A program made the translations under genes and the position numbers. From Variovorax ginsengisoli (GTDB lineage: Bacteria; Pseudomonadota; Gammaproteobacteria; Burkholderiales; Burkholderiaceae_C), in NCBI RefSeq assembly GCF_030486595.1, contig NZ_JAUJZH010000010.1:162168-226167 (forward strand): 64,000 bases of DNA, in the 5' to 3' direction. Each line of letters begins with the position of its first letter. The stretch's first letter is position 1. Positions 25,909 through 35,606 of the stretch are shown piece by piece. Below the pieces are notes generated by a model, which was not told the DNA's origin, ran no database searches, and saw nothing but the letters and a program-made list of their open reading frames with translations.

Positions 25909-27395
25909 GGCGACGGGGCGGAGGCGGAGGCCGTGGAGGCGAGGGCTTCGGGTCGTGTCCAGCCGCCGCCCATGGCGCGGTAGAGCGAGACCCAGGCTTC
26001 GGCGCGTTCGCGCTGCAGCGCGACGCGGGCGGTCTGCGAGACGAACAGCGTGCGCCGCGCATCCTCCAGGTCGAACAGGCTGGCCAGTCCGGTGTTGAAG
26101 CGGGCCTGGGTGGCGTCGAAGGAGATCTGGTAGTTCTGCACCGCGGTGTCGGCGTCGGCCGCGCGGTCGCTGGTGCTTTGCAGGTTGATCAGCGCCTGCT
26201 CGACCTCGCTCACAGCGCGTCGCACGTTGGCGCGGTACAGCGACACGGATTCTTCGTAGCGGCCTTTGGCGGCGTCATAGTTGGCGGCCAGGGTGCCGCC
26301 GTCGAAGATCGGTACGGTGAGCGCCAGGGGGCCCAGGGTCCAGGTGTCCAGCGTTTCGCTGAACCTTCCGCCGCGCACCTTCAGCACGCCGATCGAGCCC
26401 TGCAGCGTCAGGCTCGGAAAGCGCTGGGCCAGCGCCGCGCCGGCCTCGGCGCTCGCCATGGCGACGTCGAGCTCGGCCGCGTAGACGTCCGGCCGCTGCG
26501 CCAGCGCCTGGGCCGGCACGCTGTAGACCGCCTGCACAGCGGGCAGCGTGACGTCGATCGGGGCGGCTGCGAGCTTGGGTGCCAGTACCGTTCCCTCGAT
26601 GCCGGTCAGCGCCACCAGCGCCTGCTGCTGCACGCTGCACAGCGCGCGCTGCTGCGTCAGCCTCCCCGCGGCTTCGGCCGCGCTGGCGCGCGCCAAGGCG
26701 GCATCGGCGGGCGCCGTGAAGCCGGCGCGCGCCGACAGCTCGGTCAGGCGCGCGGTCTCGGCGCGCGATTGCGCATCCGAGGTCGACACCACGAGCTGGC
26801 GCCGGCAGGCACGCTCGCCCAGGTAGGCGTTGGCGGTCTCGGCGGCCACCGACACGCGGGCGTCGTGCCAGCGGGCGTCGGCGCCCGCATAGCGCGACTG
26901 GCTGGCGTCGCGGCTGGCGCGCAGGCCGCCGAACAGGTCGATCTCCCAGCTCGACTGCAGGGCGGCCTGCTGGGTGGTGATCGGAGGGATGTCGGTGCTG
27001 GTTCCGCCCGTGGCGCCGGTCGAGAAGCCGGAAGTCGGCGAATTGCCGCGGCTGGCCGACAGCGAGCCGTTGAGATTGGGCACCAGCGCTGCGCCGGCCG
27101 CGACGCGCGCGGCGCGGGCTTCGCCGATGCGCGCCTGGGCGCTGGCCACGGTCGGGCTGGCGGCCTCGGCGGCGACGATCAGCTCGACCAGCAGCGGGTC
27201 GTCGAGCTGCCGCCACCACTCGGCCAGCGACGGCATCGAGCCGCCATGCGGCAGGGCCGCGGTGCCGGTCGGCAGCGGCGTCTGCCACTGCGCCGGCGTC
27301 GGCGCCGCGACCTGCTCGGGCGGCCGTGGAACGGCGCAGGCGGCGAGCAGCAGGGGAGCGACGAGACAAAGCGCGGGGAGCCGGGAGTTCCTCAT
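25905..27395 (-). CDS. RND outer-membrane efflux lipoprotein (NodT/OprM family)
   Basis: A 496-residue TolC-like channel subunit with a lipoprotein signal peptide ending LLAACAVPRPP. It has the paired helical repeats SPTVASAQARIGEARAAR and RPDVYAAELDVAMASAEAG, the family motif PIFDGGTLAANYDAAKGRY and an N-terminal WWRQLDDPLL. The ATG at 27395 was chosen because it begins the lipobox signal; upstream codons are not family-like. It is the first gene of the efflux operon. Its promoter must lie in the gap to the divergent activator gene. Confidence 0.9.
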   Translation of the reverse strand: MRNSRLPALCLVAPLLLAACAVPRPPEQVAAPTPAQWQTPLPTGTAALPHGGSMPSLAEWWRQLDDPLLVELIVAAEAASPTVASAQARIGEARAARVAAGAALVPNLNGSLSASRGNSPTSGFSTGATGGTSTDIPPITTQQAALQSSWEIDLFGGLRASRDASQSRYAGADARWHDARVSVAAETANAYLGERACRRQLVVSTSDAQSRAETARLTELSARAGFTAPADAALARASAAEAAGRLTQQRALCSVQQQALVALTGIEGTVLAPKLAAAPIDVTLPAVQAVYSVPAQALAQRPDVYAAELDVAMASAEAGAALAQRFPSLTLQGSIGVLKVRGGRFSETLDTWTLGPLALTVPIFDGGTLAANYDAAKGRYEESVSLYRANVRRAVSEVEQALINLQSTSDRAADADTAVQNYQISFDATQARFNTGLASLFDLEDARRTLFVSQTARVALQRERAEAWVSLYRAMGGGWTRPEALASTASASAPSP

Positions 27396-27620
27396 GAGAT
27401 TCCGCAAGAAAGGGGGTGACGTGCGCTGGCGAACGGGGGGTGCGCCAGGGCGTCGGCAGGCGGCCGGTGGACCGTGCGTGCAAGGGGCGCAGCATAGCAA
27501 GGCCCCTCGAGCGCCTCTGTAGTCGCGCACCGCGTTTTCAAAGGGCTATCGATGGTAGCGACTCGGCGAGTCGGAATCGTCCGATTCGGATGTCGGAAGG
27601 ATGCACGCTACGATTCCGCC
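27396..27620. promoter_or_regulatory. Divergent region with two adjacent palindromes
   Basis: The gap separates the efflux operon from a sigma54 activator gene. It contains two abutting inverted repeats: CGACTCG-G-CGAGTCG at 27559-27573 and GAATCG-TC-CGATTC at 27574-27587. They lie 34-62 bases before the activator ATG. They could be an operator or an mRNA hairpin pair. No clear -35/-10 pair was found for either gene. Confidence 0.4.
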
Positions 27621-29153
<1,533 letters not shown>

Positions 29154-29177
29154 AAAACATGCAATTGCCTGAAATTC

Positions 29178-29194
29178 GGACAATACAGTTGTCC
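29178..29194. promoter_or_regulatory. Candidate upstream activator site for the ABC operon
   Basis: A perfect inverted repeat, GGACAA-TACAG-TTGTCC, is centred about 80 bases upstream of the sigma54 -12 element. Position and symmetry suit an enhancer site for the activator encoded just upstream. A second small palindrome, GCAATTGC, lies at 29161-29168. Confidence 0.55.
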
Positions 29195-29256
29195 TGATTC
29201 CGGGCGCTTCAGGCGAAAACCAAGGGAAAGTCCTTTGTTTTCAAGGTGATGGCGGC

Positions 29257-29272
29257 TGGCACGAACTGTGCA
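29257..29272 (+). promoter_or_regulatory. Sigma54 (RpoN) promoter of the ABC transporter operon
   Basis: TGGCACG-AACT-GTGCA matches the -24/-12 consensus TGGCACG-N4-TTGCW at every fixed position except one T. The GG and GC dinucleotides have the required 10-base spacing. It lies 31 bases before the substrate-binding protein ATG. Confidence 0.78.
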
Positions 29273-29303
29273 ATATTCAGCCATCACCTTCAGGAGACTA
29301 AGA

Positions 29304-30494
29304 ATGCAACGTCGCTACCTCGTCGCGCTGGCCACCCTGGCTGCCGCAGGTGCCCTGGCCGCTCCGGCCTGGGCCCAGTCCAACGAGATCAAGATCGCCC
29401 ACATCTACAGCAAGACCGGTCCGCTGGAAGCCTACGGCAAGCAGACCCAGACCGGCCTGATGATGGGCCTGGACTACGCGACCGGCGGCACCATGACCGT
29501 CAACGGCAAGAAGATCGTGGTCATCGAAAAGGACGACCAGGGCAAGCCCGATCTCGGCAAGTCGCTGCTGGCCGCGGCCTATGCCGACGACAAGGCAGCA
29601 CTGGCAGTCGGCCCGACCTCTTCGGGCGTGGCGCTGGCGATGCTGCCGGTGGCCGAGGAATACAAGAAGATCCTCCTGGTCGAGCCCGCCGTGGCCGACT
29701 CGATCACCGGCGACAAGTGGAACAAGTACATCTTCCGCACCGGCCGCAACAGCTCGCAGGACGCGATCTCGAACGCGGTCGCGGTCGACAAGGCCGGCGT
29801 CACGGTCGCCACGCTGGCCCAGGACAACGCCTTCGGCCGCGACGGCGTGAAGGCTTTCGGCAGCGCGCTGAAGAAGGCCAAGCTGGTCCATGAGGAATAC
29901 CTGCCACCGGCCACCACCGACTTCACGGCCGGCGCCCAGCGCCTGATCGACAAGCTCAAGGACCAGCCGGGCCGCAAGATCATCTGGATCGTGTGGGCCG
30001 GTGCCGGCAACCCCTTCAAGATCGTCGACCTCGACCTGAAGCGCTACGGCATCGAGATCGCGACCGGCGGCAACATCCTGCCTGCGATGGCCGCCTACAA
30101 GGCGCTGCCGGGCATGGAAGGCGCGGCCTACTACTACTTCGGAATTCCGAAGAATCCGGTGAACGAGGCCATGGTCTCGATGCACTACAAGGAATTCAAG
30201 ACGCCGCCGGACTTCTTCACAGCCGGCGGCTTCTCGGCCGCGATGGCGATCGTGACCGCGCTCAAGAAGACCGGCGGCGACACCGCCACCAACAAGCTGA
30301 TCACGGCGATGGAAGGCATGAGCTTCGACACGCCCAAGGGCAAGATGACCTTCCGCAAGGAAGACCACCAGGCGATGCAATCGATGTACCACTTCAAGAT
30401 CAAGGTCGACCCGGCCTTCGCCTGGGGCGTGCCGGAGCTGGTGCACGAAATCAAGCCTGAAGAGATGGACATTCCCATCAAAAACAAGCGCTAA
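29304..30494 (+). CDS. ABC transporter substrate-binding protein (LivK/HAAT type)
   Basis: A 396-residue periplasmic binding protein with a signal peptide (MQRRYLVALATLAAAGALAAPAWAQ) and a type I periplasmic-binding fold (IKIAHIYSKTGPLEAYGKQ, VGPTSSGVALAMLPVAEEY, AYYYFGIPKNPVNEAMV). AGGAG at 29292-29296 serves the ATG. Proteins of this class bind branched-chain amino acids, amides, or aromatic and other organic acids; the ligand is not readable here. Sigma54 control and the downstream hydrolase gene argue for a catabolic substrate, not a housekeeping amino acid. Confidence 0.9.
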   Translation: MQRRYLVALATLAAAGALAAPAWAQSNEIKIAHIYSKTGPLEAYGKQTQTGLMMGLDYATGGTMTVNGKKIVVIEKDDQGKPDLGKSLLAAAYADDKAALAVGPTSSGVALAMLPVAEEYKKILLVEPAVADSITGDKWNKYIFRTGRNSSQDAISNAVAVDKAGVTVATLAQDNAFGRDGVKAFGSALKKAKLVHEEYLPPATTDFTAGAQRLIDKLKDQPGRKIIWIVWAGAGNPFKIVDLDLKRYGIEIATGGNILPAMAAYKALPGMEGAAYYYFGIPKNPVNEAMVSMHYKEFKTPPDFFTAGGFSAAMAIVTALKKTGGDTATNKLITAMEGMSFDTPKGKMTFRKEDHQAMQSMYHFKIKVDPAFAWGVPELVHEIKPEEMDIPIKNKR

Positions 30495-30631
30495 GAAAGC
30501 GATCGCGGCCGGCGAAGCCCGGCCCATTCGGGAAATGCCGCGGAACCGGCTTTGCCGGGCCGCAGGCGTTGCCCCCGGTAGGGGGTGGGCGGCTACACGA
30601 AGTGAGCCAACCTGGGGGGAGCCCCATTTCC
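30495..30631 (+). repeat. Intergenic hairpin/repeat element between binding protein and ATPase genes
   Basis: The 137-base gap is packed with short hairpins: CCGGC-TTT-GCCGG near 30546-30558 and CCCCC-GGTA-GGGGG near 30573-30586. It ends in the word CACGAAGTGAGCCAACC before GGGGGG. From memory, similar text recurs between genes in Comamonadaceae genomes, so this may be a dispersed palindromic repeat. It may also attenuate expression of the downstream genes. Confidence 0.45.
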
Positions 30632-31399
30632 ATGCTTGAAACTACTGATCTCACCATCCGCTTCGGCGGACACGTGGCGGTGAATGCTGTCTCCTGCGCG
30701 TTCGCGCCGGGCACGCTCACTGCGATCGTCGGTCCCAACGGGGCCGGCAAGACCACGTACTTCAACCTGATCTCGGGGCAGCTCAAGGCGTCCGCGGGCA
30801 CGGTGTCACTCGACGGCCAGCTGCTGTCGGGCCTGCCGGCCTCGGCGCGCACGCGGGCCGGGCTCGGCCGGGCGTTCCAGCTGACCAACCTGTTCCCGAA
30901 CCTCTCGGTGCTCGAGAACGTGCGGCTCGCGGTGCAGGCGACGCGCGAGGGCGCGCATCGGCGCGGCCTCAACCTGTGGAGCATCTGGAGCGACCACCGC
31001 GCCTTGACCGAGCGCGCCGACCAGATCCTGGCCGACGTCGCGCTGAAGTCGAAGGAGCACGCGACCGTGGCCAGCCTGCCGCACGGCGACCAGCGCAAGC
31101 TCGAGGTGGCGCTGCTGATGGCGCTCGAACCCAAGGTCTTCATGTTCGACGAACCGACGGCCGGCATGAACGCGGCCGAGGCACCGGTGATCCTCGACCT
31201 GATCCGCAAGCTCAAGCAGGACAAGAGCAAGACCATCCTGCTGGTCGAGCACAAGATGGACGTGGTGCGCGAACTGGCCGACTGCATCATCGTGCTGCAC
31301 AACGGGCAACTGGTGGCCGACGGCGAGCCGGCGGAAGTGATCGCCTCGCCGATCGTGCAGGAAGCCTACCTGGGCGTCGCGAAGGAGGCCGCCGCATGA
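30632..31399 (+). CDS. ABC transporter ATP-binding protein, LivG type
   Basis: A 255-residue ATPase with Walker A GPNGAGKTTYF (about residues 32-42), a LivG-type insertion (RAFQLTNLFPNLSVLENV), and a degenerate signature SLPHGDQRKLEVALLMA. Walker B FMFDEPTAGM and switch His EHKMDVV follow. The signature reads PHGDQ in place of the usual SGG/SYG-type sequence, as in many LivG proteins. A GGGGGA ribosome site lies upstream. It overlaps the next gene by ATGA. Confidence 0.92.
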   Translation: MLETTDLTIRFGGHVAVNAVSCAFAPGTLTAIVGPNGAGKTTYFNLISGQLKASAGTVSLDGQLLSGLPASARTRAGLGRAFQLTNLFPNLSVLENVRLAVQATREGAHRRGLNLWSIWSDHRALTERADQILADVALKSKEHATVASLPHGDQRKLEVALLMALEPKVFMFDEPTAGMNAAEAPVILDLIRKLKQDKSKTILLVEHKMDVVRELADCIIVLHNGQLVADGEPAEVIASPIVQEAYLGVAKEAAA

Positions 31400-32121
31400 A
31401 CACGAATCTTCTCGAGATGAAGGGCGTGCACACGCACATCGGGGCGTATCACATCCTGCACGGCGTCGACCTGGCCGTGCCCCGCGGCCAGCTCACGATG
31501 CTGCTGGGCCGCAACGGCGCCGGCAAGACCACCACGCTGCGCACACTGATGGGCCTTTGGCATGCCTCGCAGGGCAGCGTGCGCTTCGGCGACACCGACA
31601 TCACGGCGATGCGCACGCCGCAGATCGCCGAGCTCGGCATCGCCTACGTGCCCGAGAACATGGGCATCTTCTCGGACCTCACGGTCAAGGAGAACATGCT
31701 GCTGGCGGCCCGCAAGGCGAAGAACGCCGAGCAGATGGACGACGCGCGCCTGAAGTGGATCTTCAAGCTGTTCCCGGCGGTCGAGAAGTTCTGGAACCAC
31801 CCGGCGGGCAAGCTCTCGGGTGGACAGAAGCAGATGCTGGCGGTGTCGCGCGCGATCGTCGAGCCGCGCGAGCTGCTGGTCATCGACGAGCCCAGCAAGG
31901 GCCTGGCGCCGGCCATCATCAACAACATGATCGACGCCTTCGGCGAGCTCAAGCGCAGCGGCGTGACGATCCTGCTGGTCGAGCAGAACATCAGCTTCGC
32001 GCAGCGCCTGGGCGACCAGGTGGCCGTGATGGACAACGGCCGCGTGGTGCACAGCGGCAGCATGGCCGCGTTCTCGGCCGACGAACGACTGCAGCAATCC
32101 CTGCTGGGACTCGCGCTATGA
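31396..32121 (+). CDS. ABC transporter ATP-binding protein, LivF type
   Basis: A 241-residue ATPase with GRNGAGKTTTLRTLMG (Walker A), IAYVPENMGIFSDLTVKEN (the Q-loop glutamine replaced by Glu, as commonly in LivF), LSGGQKQMLAVSRAI signature, LLVIDEPSKGLAP Walker B and EQNISFA. It forms the heterodimeric motor with the preceding protein. Its ATG overlaps the previous stop, and its stop overlaps the next ATG (ATGA both times), showing tight translational coupling through the operon. Confidence 0.93.
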   Translation: MNTNLLEMKGVHTHIGAYHILHGVDLAVPRGQLTMLLGRNGAGKTTTLRTLMGLWHASQGSVRFGDTDITAMRTPQIAELGIAYVPENMGIFSDLTVKENMLLAARKAKNAEQMDDARLKWIFKLFPAVEKFWNHPAGKLSGGQKQMLAVSRAIVEPRELLVIDEPSKGLAPAIINNMIDAFGELKRSGVTILLVEQNISFAQRLGDQVAVMDNGRVVHSGSMAAFSADERLQQSLLGLAL

Positions 32122-33101
32122 AAAATACCGACTTCGACTGGAAGCCGCTTCTGCTGGTGCCGGTGCTCGCGCTGGTGGCGCTGCCGCTTACGGGCTCGGT
32201 CTCGACCTGGCTCACGCTCACGGTGGCCGGCCTCGCGATGGGCATGATCATCTTCATCATCGCCTCCGGGCTGACCCTGATCTTCGGCCTGATGGACGTG
32301 CTCAACTTCGGCCACGGCGTGTTCATCGCGCTCGGCGCCTTCGTCGCCAGCAGCGTGCTCGGCCTGATGGGCGACTGGACCGGCTCGGGCGAGCTGTGGC
32401 GCAATCTGGTGGCCGTGTTCCCCGCGATGCTGGTCGCCATGGGGGTGGCCGGCGTGGTCGGCCTGGCCTTCGAGCGCTTCATCGTGCGGCCGGTGTACGG
32501 CCAGCACCTGAAGCAGATCCTGATCACGATGGGCGGCATGATCATCGGCGAGGAGCTGATCAAGGTCATCTGGGGGCCGGCGCAGATCCCGCTGCCGCTG
32601 CCCGAAGCCCTGCGCGGCTCGCTGCTGGTTGGCGACGCGGCGATCAGCAAGTACCGCATCCTCGCGGTCGTGATCGGCGCCTTCGTCTTCGGCCTGCTGG
32701 CCTGGACCCTGGGCCGCACCAAGATCGGCCTCCTGATCCGCGCCGGCGTGCAGGACCGCGAGATGGTCGAGTCGCTGGGCTACCGCATCGGCCGGCTGTT
32801 CGTCGGCGTCTTCGTGGTCGGCAGCGCGCTGGCCGGCCTGGGCGGCGTGATGTGGGGGCTGTTCCAGCAGAACCTGATCCCGCAGATGGGCGCGCAAGTC
32901 AACGTGCTGATCTTCATCGTGATCATCATCGGCGGGCTCGGCTCGACCGCCGGCGCCCTGATCGGCGCCTTGCTGGTCGGCCTCATGACCAACTACATCG
33001 GCTTCATCGTGCCGACGCTGACCCAGTTCGCCAGCATCTTTCTGATGGTGGCGGTGCTGCTGTGGCGTCCGCAGGGCGTGTACCCGGTGGCCAATCGTTG
33101 A
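32118..33101 (+). CDS. Branched-chain-type ABC permease, LivH family
   Basis: A 327-residue permease with about eight to nine helices and the family motif GLTLIFGLMDVLNFGHGVFIALGA near residues 50-75, given here only as the family landmark segments GLTLIFGLM and NFGHG. The conserved cytoplasmic loop RAGVQDREMVESLGYRI contacts the ATPases. Relative to E. coli LivH it has an N-terminal extension (MKNTDFDWKP). It pairs with the following LivM-type permease. Confidence 0.92.
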   Translation: MKNTDFDWKPLLLVPVLALVALPLTGSVSTWLTLTVAGLAMGMIIFIIASGLTLIFGLMDVLNFGHGVFIALGAFVASSVLGLMGDWTGSGELWRNLVAVFPAMLVAMGVAGVVGLAFERFIVRPVYGQHLKQILITMGGMIIGEELIKVIWGPAQIPLPLPEALRGSLLVGDAAISKYRILAVVIGAFVFGLLAWTLGRTKIGLLIRAGVQDREMVESLGYRIGRLFVGVFVVGSALAGLGGVMWGLFQQNLIPQMGAQVNVLIFIVIIIGGLGSTAGALIGALLVGLMTNYIGFIVPTLTQFASIFLMVAVLLWRPQGVYPVANR

Positions 33102-33111
33102 AGAGAAACCC

Positions 33112-34176
33112 ATGCTGTCCCGACTTCTTTCCAACGACCTGCCGCGCAGCCGCCTGCTGGCCTTGCTGCTCGCGGCCCTGGTGCTGGCGCTGGCCTTCGC
33201 ACCCTTCCTGTTCCCGGGCGTCAAGGCGCTCAGCGTGGCGGCCAAGATCCTGGTCTTCATCGTGCTGGTCGCGAGCTTCGACCTGCTGCTGGGCTACACC
33301 GGCATCGTGAGCTTCGCGCACACGATGTTCTTCGGCATCGGCGCCTACGGCATCGCGATCTCGGCCAGTCGGCTGGGCGCCAACTGGGGCGCGGTGGCGG
33401 TCGGCCTCGGGGCCGCGCTTGCGATCTCGCTCGTGCTGTCGCTCGCGATCGGCCTGTTCTCGCTGCGCGTGCGGGCGATCTTCTTCGCCATGATCACGCT
33501 GGCCGTGGCCTCGGCCTTCCAGACCCTGGCCTCGCAGATGTCGGATTTCACGGGCGGCGAGGATGGCCTGACCTTCAAGCTGCCCGAGCTGATCTCGCCG
33601 AGCTTCGAGTTTGCCGAAGAGCCCTTCCTCGGCGTCTCGCTCGACGGCCGGCTGCTGTGCTACTACCTGCTCTTCGTCGCCACGGTGCTGCTGGTGCTGG
33701 CACTGCTGCGGATCGTGAATTCGCCCTTCGGCCGCGTCCTGCAGGCGATCCGCGAGAACGAGTTCCGCGCCGAGGCGATCGGCTACCGCGTGGTGGTCTA
33801 TCGCACCACGGCCTCGGTGCTGTCGGCGCTGTTCGCGACGCTGGCCGGTGCGATGCTCGCCATCTGGCTGCGCTACAACGGGCCCGACACCTCGCTGAGC
33901 TTCGAGATCATGGTCGACGTGCTGCTGATCGTGGTGATCGGCGGCATGGGCACGATCTATGGCGCGGTGGTCGGCGCGGTGCTGTTCGTGATCGCGCAGA
34001 GCTACCTGCAGGATCTGCTGCGCATCGGCAGCGAGGCGGCGAGCGGCATCGGCTGGCTCGCGGCGCTGCTGTCGCCCGACCGCTGGCTCTTGTGGCTGGG
34101 CGTGCTGTTCGTACTCTCTGTCTACTACTTCCCGACCGGCATCGTCGGCCGCCTGCGCGCGAGGGCATTGAAATGA
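33112..34176 (+). CDS. Branched-chain-type ABC permease, LivM family
   Basis: A 354-residue permease with LVASFDLLLGYTGIVSFAHTMFFG near the N-terminus, the coupling loop LQAIRENEFRAEAIGYRV and IVVIGGMGTIYGAVVGA near the C-terminus. These are the LivM hallmarks. It starts ten bases after the LivH-type stop, and its stop overlaps the hydrolase ATG. Length is typical for environmental (non-enteric) members. Confidence 0.92.
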   Translation: MLSRLLSNDLPRSRLLALLLAALVLALAFAPFLFPGVKALSVAAKILVFIVLVASFDLLLGYTGIVSFAHTMFFGIGAYGIAISASRLGANWGAVAVGLGAALAISLVLSLAIGLFSLRVRAIFFAMITLAVASAFQTLASQMSDFTGGEDGLTFKLPELISPSFEFAEEPFLGVSLDGRLLCYYLLFVATVLLVLALLRIVNSPFGRVLQAIRENEFRAEAIGYRVVVYRTTASVLSALFATLAGAMLAIWLRYNGPDTSLSFEIMVDVLLIVVIGGMGTIYGAVVGAVLFVIAQSYLQDLLRIGSEAASGIGWLAALLSPDRWLLWLGVLFVLSVYYFPTGIVGRLRARALK

Positions 34177-35048
34177 ACGCTCCAAGCTCGAACTACCTTC
34201 AGATCGCCGGCCGCGAGGTCCACTGGCTCGACTGGGGCCCGCGCGATGGCCCGGTGGTGGTGGCCTGGCACGGGCTGGCGCGCACCTGCCGCGACATGGA
34301 CGAGCTGGCCCGGCACTTCGCCGAGCGCGGCTTCCGCGTGATCTGCCCCGACACCATCGGCCGCGGACTGAGCCAGTGGAGCCCGGCGCCGGACGAGGAC
34401 TACCAGCTGTCCTTCTACGGCCGGCTCGCGCTCGGGCTGTTCGATGCGCTGAAGCTCGCGCGCGTCCACTGGATCGGCACCTCGATGGGCGGCGCGATCG
34501 GCATGGTCTGCGCGTCGGGCCTGCTCGAGGCGACGATGAAGCCGCGCATCGCGAGCCTGGTGCTCAACGACAACGCGCCGCAGATCGCCGCGGCAGCGGT
34601 CGAGCGCATCCGTTCCTATGCCGGCCATCCGCCGGCCTTCGATACGGTGGTCGAACTCGAGCAGTTCTTCCGCACCGTCTACAAGCCCTATGGCTGGCTC
34701 AGCGACGCGCAGTGGCGCCGCCTGACCGAGAGCTCGACCCGGCGCCTGCCCGACGGCCGCGTGACGCCGCACTACGATCCGGCGATGGTGCGGCAGTTCG
34801 AAGCCCATCCGGACGACTATCTGGTGTGGCAGCACTACGACGCGATCGAGGCGCCGGTCTTGTGCCTGCGCGGCGTCGACTCCGACCTGGTGCTGCCCGA
34901 GACCCTGGCCGAGATGCGCAGCCGCGGCCCCGGTGCCGCCGGCCGCCTGCAGATCATCGAGGTGCCGGGCTGCGGCCACGCGCCGGCGCTCAACGTGCCC
35001 GGGCATCTGGCGCCGATCGAGGCCTTTGTGCGCGCCGCCGGCATGTGA
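34173..35048 (+). CDS. Alpha/beta hydrolase, translationally coupled to the ABC transporter
   Basis: A 291-residue alpha/beta-fold hydrolase. It has oxyanion segment VAWHGLARTC, nucleophile elbow WIGTSMGGAIGM (Ser about residue 107), an acidic residue in VLCLRGVDSDLVLP, and catalytic His in GCGHAPALN. The ATGA overlap with the permease gene ties it to uptake, so it probably hydrolyses the imported compound or its CoA/ester derivative. Lactonase, esterase and C-C hydrolase remain equally possible. Confidence 0.86.
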   Translation: MNAPSSNYLQIAGREVHWLDWGPRDGPVVVAWHGLARTCRDMDELARHFAERGFRVICPDTIGRGLSQWSPAPDEDYQLSFYGRLALGLFDALKLARVHWIGTSMGGAIGMVCASGLLEATMKPRIASLVLNDNAPQIAAAAVERIRSYAGHPPAFDTVVELEQFFRTVYKPYGWLSDAQWRRLTESSTRRLPDGRVTPHYDPAMVRQFEAHPDDYLVWQHYDAIEAPVLCLRGVDSDLVLPETLAEMRSRGPGAAGRLQIIEVPGCGHAPALNVPGHLAPIEAFVRAAGM

Positions 35049-35099
35049 ATCGAGACGGGCAGACAATCGGCCCGCTCATTCACTCGGAGACTTTCATCC

Positions 35100-35606
35100 A
35101 TGGCGCTTTCGTTCTACGACATCTCGGTCCCGGTTTTCGTCCGCGGACTCGGCCAACTCTCGCACGTGCTCGACAAGGGCCTGGCCCATGCGCAGGCCAG
35201 CGGCACCGACCCGGCCGCCTTGTTCAATGCGCGCCTCGCGCCCGACATGTTCACGCTGGCCGGCCAGGTGCAGAGCGCCAGCGATGCGTCCAAGCTCGGC
35301 ACGGCCCGCATCGCCGGCATCACGGCGCCGAGCTTTCCCGACACCGAGACCACCTACGCCGAGTTGCAGGCGCGGGTCGCGAAGACGATCGAATTCCTCA
35401 ATGGCGTCGACCGTGCGGGCGTCGACGGCGCCGAGGCGCGCGAGGTCGTGATGAAGGTGCGCGGCAACGAGCTGAAGTTCACGGCCGAACGCTACCTGCT
35501 GCAGTTCGCGCTGCCGAACTTCTTCTTCCACGTGACGACGGCCTACGACGTGTTGCGGCACAGCGGCGTGCCGCTGAGCAAGCTCGACTACCTGGGACGC
35601 TTCTAA
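35100..35606 (+). CDS. DUF1993 family protein
   Basis: A 168-residue soluble protein ([83 protein letters not shown] in part). This is the DUF1993 pattern, a DinB-like four-helix bundle fold. The conserved His residues ([10 protein letters not shown]) may bind a metal. GGAG precedes the ATG. It is 51 bases after the hydrolase on the same strand, probably the last gene of the operon. Its stop overlaps the convergent hemH stop by four bases. Function unknown. Confidence 0.82.
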   Translation: MALSFYDISVPVFVRGLGQLSHVLDKGLAHAQASGTDPAALFNARLAPDMFTLAGQVQSASDASKLGTARIAGITAPSFPDTETTYAELQARVAKTIEFLNGVDRAGVDGAEAREVVMKVRGNELKFTAERYLLQFALPNFFFHVTTAYDVLRHSGVPLSKLDYLGRF

